From the NCBI RefSeq assembly GCF_964204645.1, contig NC_134036.1, forward strand, positions 7,674,704-7,738,703: a stretch of 64,000 bases of DNA, written 5' to 3'. Within the stretch, counting starts at the first letter, position 1. Every line of letters begins with the position of its first letter. Below are positions 10,095-23,100 of the stretch, in pieces. The DNA comes from Tubulanus polymorphus. Taxonomy: Eukaryota; Nemertea; Palaeonemertea; Tubulaniformes; Tubulanidae. A program made the position numbers and the translations under genes. Below the pieces are notes generated by a model. It was not told the DNA's origin. It ran no database searches and saw only the letters and a list, made by a program, of their open reading frames with translations.

Positions 10095-11365
10095 ACTATA
10101 ACCGTTCTCGTTCGAGACCTTGATACTCGGTGCTCTACACTTCCCTTTAAGTCTGGACTCCCTCATTTTTTTCAAAAATCTACACTTCTCGATGACCGAC
10201 CACGCGCACCGGCCCGCCACCCCAGCACGCAGATGCGGTCCGCCTAAGCGGAGGCCAGTAACGTTAACGCGGCGACCAACTCCGTTAACGCGGGGACCGT
10301 AACCCAGCACGCAGACACTATCACCTGTTATGCGGGTCCGAGCACGCAGAGCACCGCTAGATCAATTTGCGACAAAGCCGCGATTGTTACGACTTAATCT
10401 TAGACGCCGTTCGGCAGACCAGCGAAAGAGACCTTCCACCGACGGGAACTGCCAGGCAACGCCAGCGTACACTTCGGCGAAGCCAGACGCCCCGACGGCG
10501 GATTACGCATACCGACGAAGGCCCGAGTTGGACTCGGCCCGTCAGCACGCACCCCGCTCGATCCTTCTTCGGTCAATTTGCGACGAGAGCCGCGATTGTT
10601 ACGACTTATTTCTAGACGCCGTACCGTACGAGCGCGAACGCAAGTCCACAATATGGTCATAGCCGATACTCGATAACTCAACCTAACGCGAAAACTTGGC
10701 GTTCGGAATTCGATCCATAGCGTTCGGGCCGACCCACAGGACAGCTTTGGTCTAGGTCGGACGGGGGTATAGGTCGGACGCGTACATTCGACGGTGCACA
10801 GCGAACGACCTTTTAGGAACACTCCTAGGGCACGAGTCATTGCATTGCACCCTCACTGCTCGGCGCGCCCATCATCGGTGCGAACTTACTCTCCCGAACG
10901 CGGACAAAAAACCTCACTACAGAAACGCGCGGCCCCACACGCACGAAAATCGAGGATAGTGGAAGGTAATCGAACATCCCGGACGCCACCGCGGCGGCGG
11001 CGGCGACCAGCTCAGAGACGCGACCATGTAGAGTTTACGAACGACGCTCGACAACGAACGACGCCAGCACTCGTCAACAGAAAAAGCTTTGAGCGTCCGA
11101 CCCCGCCGGAGCGGAGACGAACGCGCGAGCGACCACCGTATCCGACCTATCGAGTCCGTCCGCGTCTCTCGACGAGACAACGGACGCGCGCACCACCGCC
11201 GTTTTGAAGGAGGCTCCCGGAGGTAGCTTCCCGACCTGGCGAGGCGTCTTGCAGTTAGCGTATCCTACGGGGAAGGCCGCCGCGGACCGGTCATTGACCG
11301 GCCACGATCGACTGACGCAGTCGGAACGCGTACGCGAAACCGAACCGCCTGGGCACCTTCTCCAC

Positions 11366-11381
11366 GTATATAGCAAAATCC
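11366..11381 (+). promoter_or_regulatory. TATA-like spacer-promoter candidate 3
   Basis: GTATATAGCAAA, 1,287 bp after candidate 2, with the unmodified core. Confidence 0.35.
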
Positions 11382-12652
11382 ACTATAACCGTTCTCGTTC
11401 GAGACCTTGATACTCGGTGCTCTACACTTCCCTTTAAGTCTGGACTCCCTAATTTTTTTCAAAAATCTACACTTCTCGATGACCGACCACGCGCACCGGC
11501 CCGCCACCCCAGCACGCAGATGCGGTCCGCCTAAGCGGAGGCCAGTAACGTTAACGCGGCGACCAACTCCGTTAACGCGGGGACCGTAACCCAGCACGCA
11601 GACACTATTACCTGTTATGCGGGTCCGAGCACGCAGAGCACCGCTAGATCAATTTGCGACAAAGCCGCGATTGTTACGACTTAATCTTAGACGCCGTTCG
11701 ACAGACCAGCGAAAGAGACCTTCCACCGACGGGAACTGCCAGGCAACGCCAGCGTACACTTCGGCGAAGCCAGACGCCCCGACGGCGGATTACGCATACC
11801 GACGAAGGCCCGAGTTGGACTCGGCCCGTCAGCACGCACCCCGCTCGATCCTTCTTCGGTCAATTTGCGACGAGAGCCGCGATTGTTACGACTTAATTCT
11901 AGACGCCGTACCGTACGAGCGCGAACGCAAGTCCACAATATGGTCATAGCCGATACTCGATAACTCAACCTAACGCGAAATCTTGGCGTTCGGAATTCGA
12001 TCCATAGCGTTCGGGCCGACCCACAGGACAGCTTTGGTCTAGGTCGGACGGGGGTATAGGTCGGACGCGTACATTCGACGGTGCACAGCGAACGACCTTT
12101 TAGGAACACTCCTAGGGCACGAGTCATTGCATTGCACCCTCACTGCTCGGCGCGCCCATCATCGGTGCGAACTTACTCTCCCGAACGCGGACAAAAAACC
12201 TCACTACAGAAACGCGCGGCCCCACACGCACGAAAATCGAGGATAGTGGAAGGTAATCGAACATCCCGGACGCCACCGCGGCGGCGGCGGCGACCAGCTC
12301 AGAGACGCGACCATGTAGAGTTTACGAACGACGCTCGACAACGAACGACGCCAGCACTCGTCAACAGAAAAAGCTTTGAGCGTCCGACCCCGCCGGAGCG
12401 GAGACGAACGCGCGAGCGACCACCGTATCCGACCTATCGAGTCCGTCCGCGTCTCTCGACGAGACAACGGACGCGCGCACCACCGCCGTTTTGAAGGAGG
12501 CTCCCGGAGGTAGCTTCGCGACCTGGCGAGGCGTCTTGCAGTTAGCGTATCCTACGGGGAAGGCCGCCGCGGACCGGTCGTTGACCGGCCACGATCGACT
12601 GACGCAGTCGGAACGCGTACGCGAAACCGAACCGCCTGGGTGCCTTCTCCAC

Positions 12653-12668
12653 GTATATAGCAAAATCC
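12653..12668 (+). promoter_or_regulatory. TATA-like spacer-promoter candidate 4
   Basis: GTATATAGCAAA in the last near-identical unit; the unit diverges just downstream. Confidence 0.35.
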
Positions 12669-13500
12669 ACTATAACCGTTCTCGTTCGAGACCCAGATAC
12701 TCGGTGCTCTACACTTCCATTTAAAGTCTGGACTCCCTCGTTTTTTCGAAAATTTACTCTACTCGACGACCGACCACGCGCACCGGCCCGCCACCCTTCG
12801 CCCGCCCGGCAACTCTGGACAGTCTACCTCGAGGGCGAGGCGCCTCTCTACCGATTGCGAACGTCACCACCGTGAGCACGCCACCGACGGGAACTGCCAG
12901 GCAATGCCAGCGCACACTCCAGCGAAGCCCGAAGCTCCGACGGCGCATCCCGACGACGGCCCGAGTTGGACTCGGCCCGTCAGCACGCTCGACCCTTCTT
13001 CGGTCAATTTGCGACGAGAGCCGCGATTGTTACTACTCATTTCTAGACGCCGTACCGTACGGTGCGAACGCAAGTCCACAATATGGACATTGCCGATACT
13101 CGATAACTCACCTAACGCGCAAACTTGGCGTTCGGAATTCGAACCATAGCGTTCGGGCCGACCCACAGGACAGCTTTGGTCTATGTCGGACGAGGGCAGG
13201 GTCGGACGCGTACATTCGACGGTGCACAGCGAACGACATTTTAGGAACACCCTAGGGCACGAGTCACGGCATTGAACCCTCACTGCTCGGCGCACCCATC
13301 ATCGGTGTGAACTTACTCTCCCGAACGCGGACAAAAATCCTCACTACAGAAACGCGCGGCCCCACACGCACGAAAATCGAGGATAGTGGAAGGTCATCGA
13401 ACATCCCGGACGCCACCACGGCAGCGACGGCGGCCAGCTCAGAGACGCGACCATGTAGAATTTACGAACGACGCTCGTCAACGAACGACATACCACGAAT

Positions 13501-13516
13501 GTATATAGCAAAATCC
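13501..13516 (+). promoter_or_regulatory. TATA-like spacer-promoter candidate 5
   Basis: GTATATAGCAAAATCC kept in the diverged copy, although the DNA around it has changed and its spacing to the previous site has shrunk to 848 bp. Retention amid divergence is the best argument for function. Confidence 0.4.
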
Positions 13517-13935
13517 GCTATGACCGTTCTCGTCTGATACTTCGTGCTCTACTCGTCCGTTTAGAGTCTGGACTCTTATCGATACTCAACTCTACTCGAC
13601 GACCACTCAACTGGACGACCACGGGCCTCTCTCCGTGTCTCTCTTGAGGCGACCGCACCACAACCGTCGACCGACCGGCCGACCGACCGCCCCTATCCCC
13701 CGCGCAGCCACGGTTACCGGCCTGCCACAGGACCGCGTGGCGTTCGACCGTCAGGCCACTCGGCACTCGGTCATTTTTCGCCACCTGACTCTCTTGGCCG
13801 CCACCGTCGACCGGCCGAGCGAGCGCGCAACCGCCCTGGACCGACCGAACGGGACGAACCGGGCAGTGCATGGCTCGCGCGCCGCGTCGAGCCATCCGAG
13901 CGCGGCCGATTGTTACGTGCGGACACCGTCCCCCT

Positions 13936-13951
13936 GTATATAGCAAACACG
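13936..13951 (+). promoter_or_regulatory. TATA-like spacer-promoter candidate 6
   Basis: GTATATAGCAAA with flanks unlike the other sites, 435 bp after candidate 5 and just before the (CT)n tract. If the region is an rDNA spacer, this would be nearest to the lost downstream unit. Confidence 0.35.
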
Positions 13952-13983
13952 TAAGCGATCAATCTCGTCCAAGCCTCGCTCGA

Positions 13984-13986
13984 CTT

Positions 13987-14066
<80 letters not shown>
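13984..14066. repeat. (CT)n microsatellite
   Basis: About 80 bp of TTTCTCTC then pure CT dinucleotides. It separates the spacer-like region from the first satellite monomer. Confidence 0.97.
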
Positions 14067-14067
<1 letters not shown>

Positions 14068-14075
14068 AAAAAAAA

Positions 14076-14198
14076 ACGACTAAGTGCTGACCGGGCCTTG
14101 ATCAGCGTTACGACCCAGTGCAGTGATGGAGGGAGGGAGGCAGTAGGTCGGTCCATCCGTTCGTCAGTGTGCCGGCGGTGGTTGTTCGAAAAACGACA
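14076..14198 (-). repeat. Single 120-bp satellite monomer in inverted orientation
   Basis: The monomer is present as its reverse complement (GTGCTGACCGGGCCTTGATC and so on), whereas all later monomers run the other way. It meets the next one head-to-head at GTTCGAAAAACGAC-AA-GTCGTTTTTCGAAC (14184-14213). The arms continue to pair for about 80 bp, apart from scattered substitutions. Confidence 0.9.
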
Positions 14199-17100
14199 AG
14201 TCGTTTTTCGAACAACAACCGCCGACACACTGACTAACGGATGGACGACCGACCTACTGCCTCCCTCCCTCCCTCCCTCAAAGCGCCGGGTCGTAACGCT
14301 GATCAAGGCCCGGTCAGCACTTAGTCGTTTTTCGAACAACCACCGCCGGCACACTGACGAACGGATGGACGACCGACCTACTGCCTCCCTCCCTCCCTCC
14401 CTCACAGCACCGGGTCGTAACGCTGATCAAGGCCCGGTCAGCACTTAGTCGTTTTTCGAACAACCAACTCTGCCGGCACACTGACGAACGGACGGACGAC
14501 CGACCTACTGTCCCCTCCCTCCCACACCGCTCCGGGTCGTAACGCTGATCAAGGCCCGGTCAGCACTTAGTCGTTTTTCGAACAACAACCACCGACACAC
14601 TGACTAACGGGCGGACGACTGTCCTAGTGCCTCCCTCCCTCCCTCACTCCACCGGGTCGTAACGCTGATCAAGGCCCGGTCAGCACTTAGTCGTTTTTCG
14701 AACTACCACCGCCGGCACACTGACGAACGAACGGACGACCGACCTACTGCCACCCTCCCTCCCTTCCTGACCGGTGCCGGGTCGTAACGCTGATCATGGC
14801 CCGGTCAGCACTTAGTCGTTTTTCGAACAACCACCGCCGGCACACTGACGAACGGATGGACGACCGACCTACTGCTTCCCTCCCTCCCTCCCTCACTGCT
14901 CCGGGTCGTAACGCTTATCAAGGCCCGGTCAGCACTTAGTCGTTTTTCGAACAACCAGCACTGCCGGCACACTGACGAACGGACGGATGACCAACCTACT
15001 GCCTCCCTCCCTCACTGCACCGGGTCGTAACGCTGATCAAGGCCCGGTCAGCACTTAGTCGTTTTTCGAACAACCACCAGCGGCACACTGGCGAACGGAC
15101 GGACGACCGACCTACTGCCTCCCTCCCTCCCTCACTGCTCCGGGTCGTAACGCTGATCAAGGCCCGGTCAGCACTTAGTCGTTTTTCGAACAACCACCAG
15201 CTGCACACTGGCGAACGGACGGACGACCGACCTACTGCCTCCCTCCCTCCCTCACTGCACCGGGTCGTAACGCTGATCAAGGCCCGGTCAGCACTTAGTC
15301 GTTTTTCGAACTACCACCGCCGGCACACTGACGAACGGATGGACGACCGACCTACTGCCTCCCTCCCTCCCTCCCTCACTGCACCGGGTCGTAACGCTGA
15401 TCAAGGCCCGCTCAGCACTTAGTCGTTTTTCGAACAACCACCAGCGGCACACTGGCGAACGGACGGACGACCGACCTACTGCCTCCCTCCCTCCCTCCCT
15501 CACTGCACCGGGTCGTAACGCTGATCAAGGCCCGGTCAGCACTTAGTCGTTTTTCGAACAACAACCGCCGGCACACTGACGAACGGACGGACGACCGACC
15601 TACTGCCTCCCTCCCTCCCTCACTGCACCGGGTCGTAACGCTGATCAAGGCCCGGTCAGAACTTAGTCGTTTTTCGAACTACCACCGCCGGCACACTGAC
15701 GAACGAACGGACGACCGACCTACTGCCACCCTCCTTCCCTTCCTGACCGGTGCCGGGTCGTAACGCTGTTCATGGCCCGGTCAGCACTTAGTCGTTTTTC
15801 GAACAACAACCGCCGACACACTGACTAACGGGCGGACGACTGTCCTAGTGCCTCCCTCCCTCCCTCACTGCACCGGGTCGTAACGCTGTTCATGGCCCGG
15901 TCAGCACTTAGTCGTTTTTCGAACAGCAACCGCCGACACACTGACTAACGGGCGGACGACGGACCTACTGCCTCCCTCCCTCCCTCCCTCACTGCACCGG
16001 GTCGTAACGCTGATCAAGGCCCGGTCAGCACTTAGTCGTTTTTCGAACTACCACCGCCGGCACACTGACGAACGAACGGACGACCGACCTACTGCCACCC
16101 TCCCTCCCGCCCTGACCGGTGCCGGGTCGTAACGCTGTTCATGGCCCGGTCAGCACTTAGTCGTTTTTCGAACAACCACCGACGGCACACTGACGAACGG
16201 ATGGACGACCGACTTACTGCCTCCCTCCCTCCCTCCCTGACCAGCGCCGGGTCGTAACGCTGATTAAGGCCCGGACAGCCCTTAGTCATTTTTCGAACAA
16301 CCATCACTGCCGGCACACTGACAAACGGACGGACGACCGACCTACTGCCTCCCTCCCTCCCTCAATGCTCCGGGTCGTAACGCTGATCAAGGCCCGGTCA
16401 GCACTTAGTTGTTTTTCGAACAACCACCAGCGGCACACTGGCGAACGGACGGACGACCGACCTACTGCCTCCCTCCCTCCCTCACTGCTCCGGGTCGTAA
16501 CGCTGATCAAGTCCCGGTCAGCACTTAGTCGTTTTTCGAACAACCACCGCCGGCACACTGACGAACGGACGGACGACCGACCTACTGCCTCCCTCCCTCC
16601 CTCCCTGACCGGTGCCGGGGCGTAACGCTGATCAAGGCCCGGTCAGCACTTAGTCGTTTTTCGAACAACCACCACCGGCACACTGACGAACGGATGGACG
16701 ACCGACCTACTGCCTCCCTCCCTCCCTCCCTCACAGCACCGGGTCGTAACGCTGATCAAGGCCCGGTCAGCACTTAGTCGTTTTTCGAACAACCACCGCC
16801 GGCACACTGACGAACGGATGGACGACCGACCTACTGCCTCCCTCCCTCCCTCTCTCACTGCGCCGGGTCGTAACGCTGATCAAGGCCCGGTCAGCCCTTA
16901 GTCGTTTTTCGAACAACCACCGCCGGCGCACTGACGACCGGACGGACGACCGACGTACTGCCTCCCTCCCTCCCTCACTGCACCGGGTCGTAACGCTGAT
17001 CAAGGCCCGGTCAGCACTTAGTCGTTTTTCGAACAACCACCGCCGGCACACTGACGAACGGACGGACGATCGACCTACTGCCTCCCTCCCTCCCTCCCTG

Positions 17101-20100
17101 ACCGGTGCCGGGTCGTAACGCTGATCAAGGCCCGGTCAGCACTTAGTCGTTTTTCGAACAACCACCGCCGGCACACTGACGAACGGATGGACGACCGACC
17201 TACTGCCTCCCTCCCTCCCTCCCTGACCGGTGCCGGGTCGTAACGCTGATCAAGGCCCGGTCAGCACTTAGTTGTTTTTCGAACAACCACCGCCGGCACA
17301 CTGACAAACGGACGGACGACCGACCTACTGCCTCCCTCCCTCCCTCAATGCTCCGGGTTGTAACGCTGATCAAGGCCCGGTCAGAACTTAGTCGTTTTTC
17401 GAACAACCACCAGCGGCACACTGACGAACGGACGGACGACCGACCTACTGCCTCCCTCCCTCCCTCCCTGACCGGTGCCGGGTCGTAACGCTGATCAAGG
17501 CCCGGTCAGCACTTAGTCGTTTTTCGAACAACAACCGCCGACACACTGACTAACGGGCGGACGACTGTCCTAGTGCCTCCCTCCCTCCCTCAATGCACCG
17601 GGTCGTAACGCTGATCAAGGCCCGCTCAGCACTTAGTCGTTTTTCGAACAACCACCGCCGGCACAATGACGAACGGACGGACGACCGACCTACTGCCTCC
17701 CTCCCTCCCTCCCTGACCGGTGCCGGGTCGTAACGCTGTTCATGGCCCGGTCAGCACTTAGTCGTTTTTCGAACAACAACCGCCGACACACTGACTAACG
17801 GGCGGACGACTGTCCTAGTGCCTCCCTCCCTCCCTCACTGCACCGGGTCGTAACGCTGATCATGGCCCGGTCAGCACTTAGTCGTTTTTCGAACAACCAC
17901 CGCCGGCACACTGACGAACGGATGGACGACCGACCTACTGCCTCCCTCCCTCCCTCCCTCACTGCGCCGGGTCGTAACGCTGATCAAGGCCCGGTCAGCA
18001 CTTAGTCGTTTTTCGAACAACCACCGCCGGCACACTGACGAACGGATGGACGACCGACCTACTGCCTCCCTCCCTCCCTCCCTCCCTCACAGCACCGGGT
18101 CGTAACGCTGATCAAGGCCCGGTCAGCACTTAGTCGTTTTTCGAACAACCAACTCTGCCGGCACACTGACGAACGGACGGACGACCGACCTACTGTCCCC
18201 CTCCCTCCCACACCGCTCCGGGTCGTAACGCTGATCAAGGCCCGGTCAGCACTTAGTCGTTTTTCGAACTACCACCGCCGGCACACTGACCAACGAACGG
18301 ACGACCGACCTACTGCCTCCCTCCCTCCCTCCCTGACCGGTGCCGGGTCGTAACGCTGATTAAGGCCCGGTCAGCACTTAGTCGTTTTTCGAACAACCAC
18401 CGCCGGCACACTGACGAACGGACGGACGACCGACCTACTGCCACCCTCCCTCCCTTCCTGACCGGTGCCGGGTCGTAACGCTGATTAAGGCCCGGTCAGC
18501 ACTTAGTCGTTTTTCGAACAACCACCGCCGGCACACTGACGAACGGACGGACGACCGACCTACTGCCACCCTCCCTCCCTTCCTGACCGGTGCCGGGTCG
18601 TAACGCTGTTCATGGCCCGGTCAGCACTTAGTCGTTTTTCGAACAACAACCGCCGACACACTGACTAACGGGCGGATGACTGTCCTAGTGCCTCCCTCCC
18701 TCCCTCACTGCACCGGGTCGTAACGCTGATCAAGGCCCGGTCAGCACTTAGTCGTTTTTCGAACAACCAGCGCCGGCACACTGACGAACGGATGGACGAC
18801 CGACCTACTGCCTCCCTCCCTCCCTCCCTCACAGCACCGGGTCGTAACGCTGATCAAGGCCCGGTCAGCACTTAGTCGTTTTTCGAACAACCAACTCTGC
18901 CGGCACACTGACGAACGGACGGACGACCGACCTACTGTCCCCCTCCCTCCCACACTGCTCCGGGTCGTAACGCTGATCAAGGCCCGGTCAGCACTTAGTC
19001 GTTTTTCGAACTACCACCGCCGGCACACTGACCAACGAACGGACGACCGACCTACTGCCACCCTCCCTCCCTTCCTGACCGGTGCCGGGTCGTAACGCTG
19101 TGCATGGCCCGGTCAGCACTTAGTCGTTTTTCGAACAACCACCGCCGGCACACTGACGACTGGACGGACGACCGACCTACTGCCTCCCTCCCTCCCTCAC
19201 TGCACCGGGTCGTAACGCTGATCTAGGCCCAGTCAGCACTTAGTCGTTTTTCGAACTACCACCGCCGGCACACTGACGGACGGATGGACGACCGACCTAC
19301 TGCCTCCCTCCCTCCCGCCCTTACCAGTGCCGGGTTGTAACGCTGATCAAGGCCCGGTCAGCCCTTAGTCATTTTTCGAACAACCATCACTGCCGGCACA
19401 CTGACAAACGGACGGACGACCGACTTACTGCCTGCCTCCTCCCTCCCTCAATGCTCCGGGTCGTAACGCTGATCAAGGCCCGGTCAGCACTTAGTCGTTT
19501 TTCGAACTACCACCGCCGGCACAATGACGAACGGACGGACGACCGACCTACTGCCTCCCTCCCTCCCGCCCTTACCAGTGCCGGGTTGTAACGCTGATCA
19601 AGGCCCGGTCAGCCCTTAGTCATTTTTCGAACAACCATCACTGCCGGCACACTGACAAACGGACGGACGACCGACCTACTGCCTCCCTCCCTCCCTCACT
19701 GCTCCGGGTCGTAACGCTGATCAAGGCCCGGTCAGCACTTAGTCGTTTTTCGAACAACCACCGCCGGTACACTGACGAACGGACGGACGACCGACCTACT
19801 GCCTCCCTCCCTCCCTCCCTGACCGGTGCCGGGTCGTAACGCTGATTAAGGCCCGGTCAGCACTTAGTCGTTTTTCGAACAACCACCGCCGGCACACTGA
19901 CGAACGGACGGACGACCGACCTACTGCCACCCTCCCTCCCTTCCTGACCGGTGCCGGGTCGTAACGCTGATTAAGGCCCGGTCAGCACTTAGTCGTTTTT
20001 CGAACAACAACCGCCGACACACTGACTAACGGGCGGATGACTGTCCTAGTGCCTCCCTCCCTCCCTCACTGCACCGGGTCGTAACGCTGATCAAGGCCCG

Positions 20101-23100
20101 GTCAGCACTTAGTCGTTTTTCGAACAACCACCGCCGGCACACTGACGAACGGATGGACGACCGACCTACTGCCTCCCTCCCTCCCTCCCTCACTGCGCCG
20201 GGTCGTGACGCTGATCAAGGCCCGGTCAGCACTTAGTCGTTTTTCGAACAACCACCACCGGCACACTGACGAACGGATGGACGACCGACCTACTGCCTCT
20301 CTCCCTCCCTCCCTCACAGCACCGGGTCGTAACGCTGATCAAGGCCCGGTCAGCACTTAGTCGTTTTTCGAACAACCAACTCTGCCGGCACACTGACGAA
20401 CGGACGGACGACCGACCTACTGCCCCCCTCCCTCCCACACTGCTCTGGGTCGTAACGCTGATCAAGGCCCGGTCAGCACATAGTCGTTTTTCGAACTACC
20501 ACCGCCGGCACACTGACCAACGAACGGACGACCGACCTACTGCCTCCCTCCCTCCCTCCCTGACCGGTGCCGGGTCGTAACGCTGATCAAGGCCCGGTCA
20601 GCACTTAGTCGTTTTTCGAACTACCACCGCCGGCACACTGACGAACGAACGGACGACCGACCTACTGCCACCCTCCCTCCCTTCCTGACCGGTGCCGGGT
20701 CGTAACGCTGTTCATGGCCCGGTCAGCACTTAGTCGTTTTTCGAACAGCAACCGCCGACACACTGACTAACGGGTGGACGACGGACCTACTGCCTCCCTC
20801 CCTCCCTCCCTCACTGCACCGGGTCGTAACGCTGATCAAGGCCCGGTCAGCACTTAGTCGTTTTTCGAACTACCACCGCCGGCACACTGACGAACGAACG
20901 GACGACCGACCTACTGCCACCCTCCCTCCCTTCCTGACCGGTGCCGGGTCGTAACGCTGATTAAGGCCCGGTCAGCACTTAGTCGTTTTTCGAACAACCA
21001 ACTCTGCCGGCACACTGACGAACGGACGGACGACCGACCTACTGCCCCCCTCCCTCCCACACTGCTCTGGGTCGTAACGCTGATCAAGGCCCGGTCAGCA
21101 CATAGTCGTTTTTCGAACTACCACCGCCGGCACACTGACCAACGAACGGACGACCGACCTACTGCCACCCTCCCTCCCTTCCTGACCGGTGCCGGGTCGT
21201 AACGCTGTTCACGGCCCGGTCAGCACTTAGTCGTTTTTCGAACAACAACCGCCGACACACTGACTAACGGGCGGACGACTGTCCTAGTGCCTCCCTCCCT
21301 CCCACACTGCTCTGGGTCGTAACGCTGATCAAGGCCCGGTCAGCACTTAGTCGTTTTTCGAACTACCACCGCCGGCACACTGACCAACGAACGGACGACC
21401 GACCTACTGCCACCCTCCCTCCCTTCCTGACCGGTGCCGGGTCGTAACGCTGTTCACGGCCCGGTCAGCACTTAGTCGTTTTTCGAACAACAACCGCCGA
21501 CACACTGACTAACGGGAGGACGACTGTCCTAGTGCCTCCCTCCCTCCCTCACTGCACCGGGTCGTAACGCTGATCAAGGCCCGGTCAGCACTTAGTGGTT
21601 TTTCGAACAACCACCAGCGGCACACTGGCGAACGGACGGACGACCGACCTACTGCCTCCCTCCCTCCCTCACTGCTCCGGGTCGTAACGCTGATCAAGGC
21701 CCGGTCAGCACTTAGTCGTTTTTCGAACAACCACCAGCGGCACACTGGCGAACGGACGGACGACCGACCTACTGCCTCCCTCCCTCCCTCACTGCACCGG
21801 GTCGTAACGCTGATCAAGGCCCGGTCAGCACTTAGTCGTTTTTCGAACTACCACCGCCGGCACACTGACGAACGAACGGACGACCGACCTACTGCCACCC
21901 TCCCTCCCTTCCTGACCGGTCCCGGGTCGTAACGCTGTTCATGGCCCGGTCAGCACTTAGTCGTTTTTCGAACAACAACCGCCGACACACTGACTAACGG
22001 GCGGACGACGGACCTACTGTCTCCCTCCCTCCCTCCCTAACTGCACCGGGTCGTAAGGCTGATCAAGGCCCGGTCAGCACTTAGTCGTTTTTCGAACAAC
22101 CACCGCCGGCACACTGACGACCGGACGGACGACCGACCTACTGCCTCCCTCCCTCCCTCCCTCCCTCACTGCACCGGGTCGTAACGCTGATCAAGGCCCG
22201 GTCAGCACTTAGTCGTTTTTCGAACTACCACCGCCGGCACACTGACGAACGGATGGACGACCGACCTACTGCCTCCCTCCCTCCCTCAATGCTCCGGGTC
22301 GTAACGCTGATCAAGGCCCGGTCAGCACTTAGTCGTTTTTCGAACAACAACCGCCGACACACTGACTAACGGGCGGACGACTGTCCTACTGCCACCCTCC
22401 CTCCCTCACTGCACCGGGTCGTAACGCTGTTCACGGCCCGGTCAGCACTTAGTCGTTTTTCGAACAACAACCGCCGACACACTGACTAACGGGCGGACGA
22501 CTGTCCTAGTGCCTCCCTCCCTCCCACACTGCTCTGGGTCGTAACGCTGATCAAGGCCCGGTCAGCACTTAGTCGTTTTTCGAACTACCACCGCCGGCAC
22601 ACTGACCAACGAACGGACGACCGACCTACTGCCACCCTCCCTCCCTTCCTGACCGGTGCCGGGTCGTAACGCTGTTCACGGCCCGGTCAGCACTTAGTCG
22701 TTTTTCGAACAACAACCGCCGACACACTGACTAACGGGCGGACGACTGTCCTAGTGCCTCCCTCCCTCCCTCACTGCACCGGGTCGTAACGCTGATCAAG
22801 GCCCGGTCAGCACTTAGTCGTTTTTCGAACAACCACCAGCGGCACACTGGCGAACGGACGGACGACCGACCTACTGCCTCCCTCCCTCCCTCACTGCTCC
22901 GGGTCGTATCGCTGATCAAGGCCCGGTCAGCCCTTAGTCGTTTTTCGAACAACCATCACTGCCGGCACACTGACAAACGGACGGACGACCGACCTACTGC
23001 CTCCCTCCCTCCCTCAATGCTCCGGGTCGTAACGCTGATCAAGGCCCGGTCAGCACTTAGTCGTTTTTCGAACAACCACCGCCGGCACACTGGCGAACGG

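Larger units (their letters stand above)
7761..12725. repeat. 1,287-bp tandem repeat, 3.9 copies (A-B-A-B), spacer-like
   Basis: Copies begin at about 7761, 9049, 10336 and 11623; the last is incomplete. Copies 1 and 3 share variants (TTATTTCTAG, GCGAAAACTTGG, CTTCCCGACCTGG, GGTCATTGACC). Copies 2 and 4 share the alternatives (TTAATTCTAG, GCGAAATCTTGG, CTTCGCGACCTGG, GGTCGTTGACC), so the true repeat is a 2,574-bp dimer. The architecture (short subrepeat array, long repeats each ending in a TATA-like site, then diverged copies) is that of an rDNA intergenic spacer, but no rRNA coding sequence is present, so this remains inference. The same open frames recur in each copy on both strands and are not taken as genes. 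Confidence 0.95.
12726..13983. repeat. Diverged copies of the 1,287-bp unit and GC-rich flank
   Basis: 12870-13540 repeats parts of the 1,287-bp unit with many substitutions and deletions: the GACGGGAACTGCCAGGCAA, GTTCGGGCCGACCCACAGGA and CACGCACGAAAATCGAGG blocks occur in the same order, with large pieces missing. 13540-13983 is GC-rich, with CGACCGACCGGCC-type runs and one more TATA-like site at its end. Nothing else is recognisable. The order (identical copies, then diverged copies) suggests the homogenised array ends here. Confidence 0.8.

Noticed and set aside
8220-12494. A 137-codon frame repeated at 8220, 9507, 10794 and 12081 as a conserved gene family
   Set aside because: It recurs only because the 1,287-bp units are near-identical. 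Open frames on the opposite strand over the same bases are equally conserved, and the diverged copy after 12870 does not keep the frame.
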